Of a stretch of 64,000 bases of DNA, positions 13,318-25,231 are shown in pieces. Each line of letters opens with the position of its first letter. Positions within the stretch are counted from its first letter, which is position 1. This DNA comes from Fratercula arctica (taxonomy: Eukaryota > Chordata > Aves > Charadriiformes > Alcidae), in the NCBI GenBank assembly GCA_947846985.1, contig CANTUZ010000002.1, positions 56,066,885 to 56,130,884 of the forward strand, given 5' to 3'. A program made the translations under genes and the position numbers. The notes beneath the pieces are model-generated. The model had not been told where the DNA came from. It saw only the letters and a program-made list of their open reading frames with translations, and searched no databases.

Positions 13318-13375
13318 TTTACCCTGAGATCCCTTTGTGAAAAGCACTCCATAAACACTAGAGTATTGCCTTTAT
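13318..13375 (+). repeat. Possible MIR-like SINE tail
   Basis: ACCCTGAGATCCCTTTGTGA followed by AAAGCACTCCATAAACACTAGAGTAT resembles the 'gctttgagatcc...gaaaggcgctatataa' portion of old amniote tRNA-derived SINEs. Only this segment is recognisable. Confidence 0.4.
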
Positions 13376-13462
13376 ATAAATGCACAAGAAGATAATTGCA
13401 CGTAAACTTACCTTTGACACAAAATGGTTGTATTTGAGGAAGCATCCCTTTGATCACCAACT

Positions 13463-13496
13463 GCTGGCTTGAAATGGCACCCCATTTCAGGCCAGC
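13463..13496 (+). other. Short strong hairpin, 15-bp stem with 4-nt loop
   Basis: The arm GCTGGCTTGAAATGG (13463-13477) pairs with CCATTTCAGGCCAGC (13482-13496) across the loop CACC. All 15 positions pair in RNA; one is a U-G wobble. On the + strand it would be transcribed within the POU6F2 intron. The stem is too short for a canonical pre-miRNA, so it may be a remnant of a palindromic mobile element. Confidence 0.75.
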
Positions 13497-14235
13497 TGAA
13501 ACTTCACTACATAGGTGTAATTTAACTTCAATTAATTTAGATGTTTAATTCTTTTTAAGGGAATTATTTGCTATGTTTTTATCTGAATCAGGCATATATA
13601 AATCATACTCACAGTAAATCGATAGATAATTTCAGTATTAGCATTATTCCAGTGGTGCACAGCTTGTAATTATAACAAAAAGGGGTTTTTTTCCTCATAA
13701 ATGGTTTCAAAATATTGCATCGTGTTGTTTTTTTAAGGATTCCATGTGAGATGCACGGATTTAACCATGATTCAATTACATCGTTGTGTGGGCTTTGGAC
13801 CTGCTATGATTTAATTACATTTTTGTTCATTCAGACGTTTATACTGCATGTATGTTTTCAAGTCATTCTCACTGTAGCGGCAATTTTCCAACTTCTCTGT
13901 GTGAGAAAACGATCTTTAAAATTGTCCTCGCTCTGTAGTACTTAAGAAAGGGAAGAAGTACATGAAGAAGAACCTCAAAGATGAAGGCCAGGCTTGAAGC
14001 ACAGTTTCATTAATACTGGATGGCAGGAAAGGAGCCAAGTCCCAGATAATGAGGAAGGAGTTGCAATTTTTTTTAAAGCTATCTGGTGACAGGGAAAACA
14101 AAAATGACATTCAGCTGACGAATGAGCAGAGTTTGACCTAGCCTTTTGACCCTTGACAATCAATCTTACCTGCTGCTTCATAAAGAATTATAGCTGTGCC
14201 ACTCACATTTGACTCTGGATTTTTACTGTTCTCCA

Positions 14236-14856
14236 ATACTTTCTTCTTTCTTTCTCTCTTTCTCTCTTGCTCTTTCTCTCTTTCTCTCTCTCTTTCTCTC
14301 TTTCTTTCTCTCTTTCTCTCTTTCTTTCTCTCTCTCTTTCTTTCTTTTTCTCTTTCTCTCTCTCTCTTTCTCTTTCTCTCTTTCTCTTTCTCTCTTTTTT
14401 CTTTCTTTCTTTCTTTCTCTATTTCTTTCTCTCTTTCTCTCTTCCTCTTTCTTCCTCTCTTTCTTTCTTCCTCTTTCTTTCTCTCTTCCTCTCTTTCTTC
14501 CTCTTTCTTTCTTTTTCTTCCTTTCTTTCTTCCTCTCTTCCTCTCTTTCTTCCTCTCTTTCTTCCTCTCTTTCCTCTCTCTTTCTTTCCTCCCTCCTTCC
14601 TTCCTTCCTTCCTTCCTTCCTTCCTTCCTTCCTTCCTTCCTTCCTTCCTTCCTTCCTTCCTTCCTTCCTTCCTTCCTTCCTTCCTTCCTCCCTTCCTCCC
14701 TTCCTCCCTTCCTCCCTTCCTCCCTTCCTTCCTCCCTCCCTCCCTCCCTCCCTCCTTCCCTCCCTCCTTCCTTCTCTCCTTCCTTCTGTCCCTCCTTCCT
14801 TCTCTCCTTCCTTCTGTCCCTCCCTACTTCCTCCCTCCTTCCCTCCTTCTTCCTTT
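14236..14856 (+). repeat. Roughly 620-bp polypyrimidine microsatellite cluster
   Basis: An almost uninterrupted C/T tract on the + strand. It is built in blocks: TTTC and TTTCTC units (about 14236-14583), about 24 copies of CCTT (about 14595-14690), CCCTTCCT and CCCT units (about 14690-14765), and mixed CCTT/CTGTCCC units to 14856. Every frame stays open on both strands because C/T-only codons on + and A/G-only codons on - rarely form stops; the resulting Ser/Phe/Leu/Pro- and Lys/Glu/Arg/Gly-rich frames are not genes. Long mirror-symmetric homopurine/homopyrimidine DNA is known to be able to form triplex (H-DNA). Length is likely to vary between individuals and assemblies. Confidence 0.97.
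14765..14820 (+). repeat. Exact 28-bp tandem duplication within the pyrimidine tract
   Basis: Two identical 28-base copies lie head to tail at 14765-14792 and 14793-14820, each containing CTCTCCTTCCTTCTGTCCC. This is a longer unit than the 4-base slippage around it, so it points to a separate duplication event at the 3' side of the tract. Confidence 0.9.
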
Positions 14857-17563
14857 TTTTAATTACATAGTCCAAGAAGAATAAATGTGCATGTTGCATG
14901 CAAGACCACACGGAACAGAAGGGAGCTGAGAAAAAGGATGGAGGAAACGGACAATCAGGGCAGGATGGGGTTAAAAGAAATACAACGATTAAACAGCTTA
15001 TACATGCAATTCTTAAATGCCTGTGATATCTTTGGGGCTTTGGAGGGTGACATAAATAAACAGCAGCTTGGCATCCTCCTCCTAAGTGCCCTGTGCACAG
15101 CGCAGTGTCCCTGGCACAAAGAGCTGCATGGAGCAGCTGCTGGTGGTGCCGAAGGCTCGGCAGGGCCATTTTGGAAGGTAATGCCTGGACTCTGCAAAGC
15201 AGAACAGATTGCGTCTGCCCAAAAACACACAGCGGGCTCCTAATGTGGTCTTATGTAATGTGGAAAAGAAAATAATGGAATATAAGCTGCCTTTGCTTAG
15301 TAAGAGTGACAACACAGTAAAAGGTGAAATATGATCCCATGCAGGAGCTATGAGAAAGCCAGCAAGAAGAACCTAAGGTTTTTGGACCTTTTATGGTATT
15401 TTGTTTTGTTTGTTTACTGTTTTATTTCAAGTTTTATTGCTGCATATGCTATTAAGAGTTTGCATACCCTCATTGTTGGAAAGGACAATAAGTCTAGACA
15501 GCCGACGTCTCCTGTGTTATCTATTGAGGGTGGCAAAGCAAGTACAGAGCACAGTGTTAGTGGCACAACTGAAGCGAAGAGAAAATCAGATCCACAAGAC
15601 AGAAAGCTCCACTAAGGAAGTAAAGGCTGCATTTTCCTCTTCATTTCAGCAGTGTAAATTCACTGACATTGCCCTCATTGCTCTGTGAAACTCAGAGAAG
15701 AGTTTGTCCTACTGTCCTCATCAGCCATGTTGATTAGTATATTTTTATTTGCAGCATTTTTGCTTTGAGATACTAAAGGTAAGGCTAGTCAGCAAGTGCA
15801 TCTTTAGCTGCAAGAGGTGACCATTGAGAGGTTTTTAGCTATTAAGGACAAGAGGTTGTCAGGGAAAAAAGGAGTGGTCTATGAAGGCTTTTTTTTGTTG
15901 TTGTTTTTTGGAGTGCTAGTGATTACTTGTCGCATAGACAAAGGAAGTAATGACTGGTGGTTTTTTAGGTTGCATATTGTAAAATTGTGAAGGGACATCC
16001 TTGGTACACACTTCCATGAGTGAACACTCAAAACTGCAGCAGCTGATGGACAAGCCTTCTGTGGTTTTTATGGTGTGAACACATTTTTTCCCATCATGTG
16101 TAAGGAAGGGATGACTCTGCCTTGATTCATTGTGTGCATTTTTAGATTGGTAAGAAAAGGGTACAAAACATGGACAGGACAAGTCACAGGCCTGCCTTTC
16201 TCTTGAATTTTCATGACCAGAAGTGTCCATGGCCAGCTGGGCTGGACCTGGTCTTGGCTGCCGTTGCATATTTTGCTCTTCAGAAGTAAGTACTAAAAGG
16301 AGTAACTTGTTTCTCCTACTTCTGAGCTGCAATAAGGAGAGCTGTTGAGTCTGCAGCCTGTGTAGTCTTTATGCTTGGAGAGTACCTCCAAAACACCTCA
16401 TGTGGCTGCTCTCTCTTCAGCTCTCTGACTCTTGCTATGTGTTCTCAGTGGACAAAATGTCTGAATGTTGCCTGCACAGGCTTTATAATGCGTGAAGGTC
16501 TTTCTTGCATATATAAATGTCATGCCTATATGTGAACATCGTAAAATCTCAGATTTCTTGGTTTATTACTATTACTACTTGTAATATATTCAAAACCAAA
16601 ACCAAGCAAGTGATAGCATCACTGGTCCTGAGAGCCTGAGAATTATTTTGCAAGGGGTTAGGAAGAAGGAAAGAAGGGGCTGTTGAGCAAGAGAGGGAGA
16701 GGAGTTTCCATTTCCCATTTGTTCTTCTGTAATTTGGGAGGCAGTAATGATTGGTGCAGGAAGGAAGAAGGTTCACACAATGGTTCGAATTTCCTAAGCA
16801 TAATAAAAGTCTGGGCACAAAACAGCGCAGTCTTATTAGCAGAGGAAGTGAGGTCAGTCTTAACAAGACGACAGAATTTATGAAGCATCACAGCAGCAGG
16901 ATGCGGTTACCTGCAGTCTATTCACATAACAAGCCCACCGGGGTCCTATAGTTATCGCCCTTGAATTTGTTTTCCTTTCTTCATTTTCTTTTGTCATCCT
17001 CCTGTTTCTTTGGCCTATCTTACTGCACTGGAGGAACCACTTTATTACCTGTGATGTCGTCGTGGTGAAATTTTCTTGTGGATTTTTTTATTGCTATTAT
17101 CATTAGCTAGTTTGGTTTAGCTTGCTCCATCAGTGTGTCTCTGATGACAGAGGTGATCACAGTGGTGTGCGATGAACTCTAAGTACTAGTCTTCCAGGAA
17201 ATCTGGGATTGTTTTTCATTCCGAGGTATCCTTTAAACCTGGTGTGAGACAAGTGCTTAAAATGTGCCTGAGCTGAGAGTTCTTCTTAAAAGAAATCCCT
17301 ATTACTGGAAATCTCAAAAAGTCTTATGAGCTGTTGGGAATAAAAGCATTACCCAGACATTATCAAAAGGTAGGAAAAAAGAATATAAATGGGTGCTTTT
17401 AAACCATCTCTCTCTCATTAACACAATGTAGGAGGTAGCTCTATAACCACCTTTTCTATGTGGAAATAAAACTTTGTGTATCTTTGACCCCATTTGTTTT
17501 GAGGATCTTAGCACACTTTGCTGTACTTCACTAATTTAGCTTCCTGTGGTGAGGGAAGTGAAG

Positions 17564-17715
17564 TTTATTATCCCTTCTTTTCTTTTATAGAACAGGAAAG
17601 TGAGGCAGGGAGATTAACTGCTGTGCCCAAGGTGATGCAGGTATGGTAGGTTCAGAAATAGGAAGTGGATTCCCAGGCACTAATCTTCATCCATAAGACA
17701 AGCAATCCTAACTCC
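17564..17715 (-). repeat. MIR-like tRNA-derived SINE relic, reverse orientation
   Basis: The + strand reads TTTATTATCCCTTCTTTTC, TATAGAACAGGAAAGTGAGG, GAGATTAACTGCTGTGCCCA and AGGTGATGCAG, then AGTGGATTCCCAGGCACTAATC. This is the order of a reversed MIR-type SINE (attatccccattttacagatgaggaaactgagg ... cttgcccaaggtcac ... ). Divergence is high, as expected for an element older than birds. Confidence 0.65.
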
Positions 17716-20700
17716 CTGTTCCTGATCTGACTTTTTCTGTCATACAGGATAATTTTATATTTTTTTTTCTAATTCAGAAAACTGTGCTTTGCATCTTGGA
17801 AGCACATCATCCAGGTGGGAATAGTATTTGTCAGTACAGCATATTTAATTATTTATAACAATTTTCTTTGCCTGATGGTTTGGTTGTTACTTATTTTATT
17901 TTCCACCAGAAGGTTTGATCACTTAAACAGCCTGAAATCAAACATTTGGCAGTGTTTGCAAATTATGAAAATGGTTTCTGATTAAAGTGTTCCGTGGGGA
18001 GATTAAAGTTTCAGATCAGTATGTAAGCCAAGGGCACTCTTCTGAATCTCAGCAGAAAGAGCTGCTATGCGGCGTGTGCTCTGTATTCATACTTAACGCT
18101 GGCACAATGTGCAGGCAGTGGCTCACGTGTTTTCCCCATGGTCTTCTTGGGGCTGTTTCTTTAGAGTTCTCTTATGGCAGGGGGCAAACCAAGCTCTCTC
18201 AGCCAAGTGAGATGCAGGTCTGCAAGGCACCCGTCAGAGAGTACCTGGCAAAAAGGCCTCTCCCAGTTGCAGCTGAAAGAAGTGACAGAACTGTGCAGGC
18301 ATCTAAAGCTTATCTATTTTGTGGATATACTCTGATCAAATCTGAAAAGCATTGCAGCATCAGTTAAATAACAATGCTCCTAGCGCTATGATTGCAAGAA
18401 GTCGGACGTCATTTCACTGTGCAAGATAATTAAGGCCTATTAGAATTAATCTATTTAAGAATATTGTTGCTTAAAAAAAAAATAAATATGGGAATTGCTT
18501 CTGGTTTTGTCTGTACTAGTCCCCAGTGTTGATTTACAGACACCAGAGGTCTTATGTTCTTGGCTTCTCCTCTTAATTTCCCAGTGCAAAACATCAAAGC
18601 GTAAGATGCTTTCCTGGCATTAGTTTCTTATGAATTGTAAATCCATGTGGTCCATAATCCAAATACATAAAATGGTCAGCAGTGTATGCTGCAAACCTCT
18701 TAAGGAAATGTGTTGCACTGAATGATTGCTTAAAGAATGCTTGCCTTCACTTACAGGTCTTATCTTTGTAGATGTTTTTCTGATGCAGTTGTCATCAGCT
18801 CTAATGATTGGGTAACTATTGTCAAAAACATATCCCTGAACATTCCTGAAAAAATAAAGGCAGAAATTTACAGAACTGCTTTTGCCCAGAATCCCATGAA
18901 TAAGACTTTCTGGCAATGTTTAGCCAAATTTGCATTCGCTTCAGTCCCCTGTTCAAAGGCGAGGATTGCTGGAGTGCCATCATCGTTCCATAAGTTACAA
19001 AGAAGTAAATGTCTACAGCTGGTAGGAAAAAGAGGCTGTTGGGGCCATATCTGCTCAAAGTGGGGGCTCTATGAGAAGAACAGCAGTTGAACTGCTGGAG
19101 ATGACGACCATAGGAATCGCCCTCCCCAGTAGAAGGCTGGAGGACCCCTGAAGAGTTGGTCTTTCCAGGTAGTCTCTAGACAAACATGAATCCAAGAATT
19201 GACACTTTGGAAGTTTGTGGCAGAGAGGGAAAGAAAGGAGTGTTGTTGCGGTCCCGTGCTGCTGGACCTGGCTCTATCTCAAGGACGGAGATGAAAGCAG
19301 AGCTTGCCCCATGCTCCCTAGCACTTGGATGGAAAATCAAAGGGAACCATATTAATTTCAGCTTCATTGAAAACACACAGTAGAAAAAACATCCATAGTT
19401 GGCAAATGGAAAAGTTTTAAATTGATGATGGAAGAAACATTCATTTCCAAGCTTCTGAGCGAGCTATTAAAATCATCAGAGTAAAGACAAAATACCTGGC
19501 ACTGAAAATGAAGGGAACAGTTTTTTGCATCTACTTAGTTAAAACTTGGCAAAACGAATCTAAAGTAGTGGTTTCATATTTCCGTGTGCACTAACTGTGC
19601 CAACTTTTGTTCTCTCTCATGTTGCCATGATAGGTAGTTCATCCCACTTGAGAAGCATTTTTTTTCCTCTAACTTTTTTAATCAGAAGTCAATTTAAGCA
19701 AAAAGCTAGATCTTGTATCAGCACTGACATGTGTTTCTTTATTTTGTACTGTTGAATGGTCCAGGCTTTTCATTTAAATACAGTATTTTGGAACAAGCTC
19801 ATCTCCATTTAATTGACATTGGAGTTACTGCAGTAAATCTAGTAATGGTGTTTGCCCAGTATTTATGTAGTATTTTCACCTACACCTCTCAGTGGGCTTC
19901 TCAGGAGGATGAGAAATCCACTAATTTCACAAGCAAGGAAATTTTGAAGAGTAAATTCTTTCCCCTTACCTCCCCCCCACCCCCAGCCAATCATCATTAT
20001 CTATAGCTATACATTAGCAGTCAATTTCACATGATGACCAAAGTTTTCTTTATCATCAAAATTTTCTTAATTCTCTAAAGTTAAAAGTTACCTTTTGCAT
20101 TATTTTATGAAAAGGTTATGTATAAGCGAAGAAAAATGTAAGAGAAAATTATAATAGTTTTATGGAAACTTCACACAACCTAGTTACATCACTGCCAGTA
20201 TATTTCTATAGGATGAATAAAATACACCTATTAGGATACATTCTCTAATGAATTTTCTGTATATTTAGAGCAAGTTCTGCAGGATTCTATTGTAATTCTC
20301 AAAAGGATAACATTAACAGCAGGTGTATCTAATATTTTTAACAGCCTTAGTGCATTGGTAAACACTTATTTTTTTTGTGCATTAACACATTGTTGAGTTT
20401 GTTTAAAAGACTGAGGAACATGGAGATGGCAAACAATGAGAAGAATGTTTTGTAGCTTCATTCAGAGTTGGTATAGCTAAACACATGCAGCTGATGAAAT
20501 CTAAACCCTTATTTAAAATGATATTTCATTATCCTGAATATGAAAATTAAGGCGATGCTGCCTTAAGGAAGGCAAAGACTAGCTTCCTGGGAGCTTTTTG
20601 GAGAATTACTGGTTAGCAACCAAATTCAGTTTTTCTTCCATTATCTGTTCTTGGAAAAAATACTTGGAAAAACAAGTATTTCCATTGATAAGGGTAATAA

Positions 20701-22154
20701 GGTACTAGTTACTGCATCAAAAAGGCAACAATATTCTGTTCTGACTGAATATGTGGACAGAAATAGTGAATGGTTTTTATGTAGATTTTTGGCCAATTGT
20801 AATTCTTCCTTTGGATTTTGTTCCCTTTCTATAATTGGTCTCTCCTGCTCCATGTAAATTAAGTGGAAGTTCTTTTATTAATTGCTGTGTATCCCTTTCA
20901 AATTAAAAATAATTAACTGTGAAGAAACAGCTTATAAGCAAAAGTAAAATCTATATGCAGTTTGTTCAAAGGCCTGCTATTTTGCAGTGTACAAAACTGT
21001 ATGAAATATCAAATAGCATGGGGGTTCCTGATGTGCTTTTGAAAGCCATGAAGTGGATAGTGCATTGACTGGGCAAAGCAATGCAGCTGCTTTTCTGGAC
21101 TCCCCAACCCTTCTGTTCAGCTATGGATGGACCTTCATCCCAACACACGAGCATCACTGACTTTACAGCCCGTGAATGAGGAGTGCCTATAATATCTTCT
21201 CCCTAAGTCTTCCACCCAGATTTTATAGTGATGAACAGTTTATCTATATGAATAACCAGGTTGTTTATTTCAACAGCGAGCAGGAAACTTAGGTAGGTGG
21301 AAGCACAGGAGCACTCAAAGAGCAGCTAATTCACCGTTGCTGTGCAAAGGTGATAGACGCCAAGCACGGCCAAGCTAGGATTAGCACCTGAAGCAGCAAC
21401 ATGTTTGGCCAATGAGCTGTAGGGACAGGAGAGAAATCTGATATTCAGCCTTCCTCATTTTAGTGGAAATTAAAAATGAGCAGTCAGTCCACCTGCAGAT
21501 GGCCAGCTGAAGAGTTCACAACTGCTGCTTGCCTACTGTTTAACTTTGGTTTTAATCTCTCTGCAAGTAAAATAAACAAACTATAGAAAGAGATTGCAGA
21601 TTGCCTTAAACTGACCTCTACTTAGCTTAAAGTTTACAAAAATAAACCAGCTACTGACACTGTAGTATGTTTTGAAATGTACACAACTAAATACAGCCAT
21701 TCTTATCTATGCACAGCAGATGATAAAAATCATGGAATGTTCTTAAATACAGCAAAATCCGAGCTACTGTGAGTCAACAGCAGGCAAATATAATGTACCT
21801 TGCTAGTGGTACGTACGTTCAGGAATGGCTTGTGGTGTGACAGATTACCAAATTAGAGTTCACTTCCAAGCTCTTCTACAATTTCTCATGTGGGGAGAGT
21901 TGCATAATCTCTCTGCATTGATCCCTTACCTGACATTTTATGCTTTTATATTGAGGTTACAGCACCCGGCACAGCACCTCCTCACCAACCCAGTGACCTA
22001 TCCTCGAGATCGCTCCTGTACCACAGCTACTAAGCAATATCTTGTGTCACTTAGAGAACGTTTTTTTAGTCCGTTTTTATTCTTCAGTGATCGATGAAGA
22101 ATGCCATGGTCAACATGGTACTGTGCGTGTGTTGCAGCAGATGAAGAATGGCCT

Positions 22155-22183
22155 TCAGTCCCTGGGACCTCCATAGGGACTGA
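22155..22183 (+). other. Small perfect inverted repeat
   Basis: TCAGTCCCT at 22155-22163 and AGGGACTGA at 22175-22183 are exact reverse complements around an 11-base spacer. The bases GCAGAATCAGGCC follow shortly after (about 22200), similar to the outer arm of the palindromic repeat class, so this may be a relic of that kind. Confidence 0.5.
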
Positions 22184-23955
22184 GAGAATTACAGCCCTTG
22201 CAGAATCAGGCCACACTTTTTTTTTTTGTTCTCTTCCCCACCTTTTTCAAGCTGTTGCTACCATTTTTAATTTTTCTTGGCTTGGTAAAACCAAGAGAAG
22301 TTCAAGGCGACATTGAGAATAATGGGGGCTGTTGTTAACAAGGTTGAAGCCTAAGTCACTGCTCCAGCACAGCATTTGTGTGCACAGCCTTGCAGCAAGG
22401 TAGAATTGCCACTTTTGCAGCTGGTTCTCATACTTGCTGTTGTAATTTTATTGATTGTAAAGTAAAAGACTGGGCTGGGCTGCATTTTTTACCTTTATCC
22501 TTTTAACATGCACACTGCTGTTTTCTAAGTCATTCCGTGACCCATTCTCAGTGCTGTTCAGCTAACTTCTCTAGCTGGAATGTGCATGCTGGGAACAGAA
22601 TTTGCAGCTGCTTGAATCTTGGAGTTCTTAATAGAAAAGAGAGTTGTATCAGTTCTACCAGCTTTCAGAAATGACTGGAAGTGGAAAATGATAGAAACAC
22701 ACATACAATGAGAGTCCAAGAGATGAAAGCAACTACTCATACCAAGTCATCCGGTGGGCACAATACCCTCTGGTACTTCCCTCAGCTGAGGCTGAGGAAA
22801 AGTGACATTGTCCTTTGTCATTCTCGGGACACTTCCACAAGCTCAGCATCAAGGCCAACCTTTTAAACCACAAACACTTTGATCCACTATTCGATTGTAT
22901 TGTTTAAAAAAAAAAAACAAACACGTGGAAAAAAAAGAGGTACATTTCACTTACAGTAACTTCACTTTTAGTTAAGGAAACATGACTCACTTCAAAGACT
23001 CTTTGAAGAGACTTCTAATAATTCCTGATCTTCAAAGAACCATTGCTGAAGCTGTACCTGGATAAATATTTCTTTGTCGGAAGAGCCATTTGCCATAAAC
23101 AATTATAGAAAACACAACTGCAGATCTATTATCTGAAAGAATGCAAAATTGCCCTTTGCAGCCACCAGGCAGTTCAGCTCGTTCCTCTTGACAAGACTTT
23201 GCCCCGAAGCCTCACATAGCCACCTTGCAGAAGAAATGGCAGGCCACCTGGTGGACTGGGGACCTATGGCTCTCTGAACTGCAGGTCAGGATTCTGCGTA
23301 ACCTCTTCCAAAGCTCCTGGGGCCATATGTCTTGGTGCTGCTTTTTCTACAAGCATTGGTACTTTGAGGTACGTCAAACACATAGTCTGCATAAGTGCCA
23401 TGGAAATTGTGGTTCCCATCAATATTAGAGCATTTAAAAGAGGCAAGGAGGGAAAAAAATGAACTGCAGTTCCTGTTATTAAAGGTTATGTGTGCAGAGT
23501 GCCCAGCCTTTGTCTGATGTCCATTATGAGTTGTGGTCATTGTTCTCTGAGTCAGCAGACTGTTGTTTCAAACTTAATTTCTTTGTGTCATTCATCTGTT
23601 CCCTGTCACATCCCTTCGGCTGTGAAATCTTATATTGGGCTCTGTTGGCCTTTAGATGATCATTTTTTCTCTGTCAATTAGTTTCTTTCAAAGGAGTCCT
23701 GCAGAATTTTTCCCAAGAAATGGGAGGTTATCTTAAATTCTGGTCCATAGGAATGTTCTTATAGGCTCAATATGGTCTGGAAATCCACTCTGTAGGAACA
23801 CCATGCCACTCAACTTGATTTTCCGTTCCAACACTATTCTGTTCTTAGACAATCTGGGACCATTCCTGCTCTCTATAACTAGAGAACTGCTTTCATCTGG
23901 CATAATGACTTGATGTGAAACTCCTGCGCCCTGATCTCTGAGTCATGTTTTCACC

Positions 23956-23983
<28 letters not shown>
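23956..23983 (+). repeat. 28-base poly(A) run
   Basis: An uninterrupted run of 28 A follows TCATGTTTTCACC and precedes TCAGGCTGG. It could be the tail of a retroposed copy lying upstream on the + strand, but I see no AATAAA just before it, no recognisable gene or SINE in the preceding 700 bp and no convincing target-site duplication. It may simply be an expanded homopolymer. Confidence 0.9.
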
Positions 23984-23986
<3 letters not shown>

Positions 23987-25204
23987 GGCTGGTAAAATTA
24001 GGAGTTTACCAGATCTAGATATTGCTTGCTTGACACCCAGCCTTTGGCATTCAAACACTTAACTTTGCCCTTAGACTATGTTATGGTGGGTTTTTAATTG
24101 GCTGTCTTTGCATGAGAGTCCCAAGACAACTCCCTGATTGATCCCTGGTGCCTTGATGATACCCTGACTCCAGTTAATGTTTCAGCCATCTGTACAATAT
24201 GAGGCCTAAGGTCCCATTTGAGCTGAGGAAGCAAATGGCTTATTAAAGTCTAATTTCTCCGGCTTGTTCTTGCCTTTGGGCATTTTAAATAGGTTAATGC
24301 AATTTTTACAATACACTTAGGGAACTTTACTCACAGAGTGTTGTCATAAACTAGAGGAAAATAGCCCCTAGATTATCTCAAAATGGGAAGTATTCCAAAT
24401 ATACTTGCCCTGACACTCAGTCAAGCTCTACCTAGAACAACAAGGTTTTCTTCTGTTTTTTTTTTTTTTTTTCCTTAAGATTTTAGTGGATTATTGTACA
24501 TTTTAAGGTTTGGTAAGGAAAAAAAAAGTCAGATTTATTTAATGCAGTGGATCATTTTTCAGGGAAGTTCCAGTATTCATCAAAATGTGGAGACACCACA
24601 GGCACCATATAAATTATGATGGTTTTCTTCTTAATACTTCCTTTTTATTGCCTATATTCTTTAAAGTGAATTTAGTGCTCATGAAAGATGCTGGATATGA
24701 CAACAGTAGAAAGTGAAGCCCTCTGTTTATCTGCAGAATTGGTACAGAGGACCATTGGCAACGCAAGTTTCTCCCCGTAACCCCATTTGCGTTCTGCAGC
24801 TGTAACCTTGAGGGATCACCTTTAGGAAAGAGCAGATGACTTGGTCTCCCTACTCTTTCTATCCTTTGCCTCTCTGCTGAAAGTGCAAATAAAGGTGTCA
24901 ATTGATGCCATCCAAGGCCATAGTCTTTATGATCTTCCTAATAGGTATTGGGAGACCATCAATCTATTACCTTGACTGTGTGGCAAACTGCCTCCAGTGC
25001 AGGTTCTCTGTGGGTATCTATGTGTGAATATATCTTCTATGCATCTAATACATCTTCTGTAAGGTAGAAAACACTCAAAAGCACCATTAATGTGCAATGA
25101 CTTTTCTTCCCTGTATTGACCTAGACTAGATATGAACCAGTGGTTTAGAAATAATATGCTCTATATCCCATTACTAATCTCTTCGGCCACAAGTCCAACC
25201 TTTC

Positions 25205-25231
25205 TTTTTTTTTTTTTTTTTTTTTTTTTTT
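25205..25231 (+). repeat. 27-base poly(T) run
   Basis: An uninterrupted run of 27 T, equivalent to a poly(A) tail on the - strand. The sequence on its right (CCACAAAGAGGATGCTAACA) is not recognised as a retroposed gene. It lies 1.2 kb from the A28 run in the opposite orientation. Confidence 0.9.

Noticed and set aside
14138..15169. 343-codon antisense frame rich in Lys/Glu/Arg/Gly and three overlapping + strand Ser/Phe/Leu/Pro frames of 205-224 codons
   Set aside because: They arise from the C/T-only tract, where stop codons cannot easily occur; the peptides merely repeat the microsatellite unit.
15916..16332. 138-codon antisense frame
   Set aside because: Peptide composition is unlike a folded domain, there is no recognised motif, and one frame of this length is expected by chance in 64 kb.
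16690..16800. Possible tRNA gene, from the B-box-like GGTTCGAATTT at about 16783
   Set aside because: No matching A box at the right distance, no cloverleaf arms and no acceptor stem could be found.
18000..18367. 126-codon + strand frame
   Set aside because: No recognised domain, no splice or poly(A) context, and AT-rich surroundings typical of intron.
23300..23983. Processed pseudogene ending in the A28 run
   Set aside because: No recognisable reading frame, no poly(A) signal just upstream and no target-site duplication seen.
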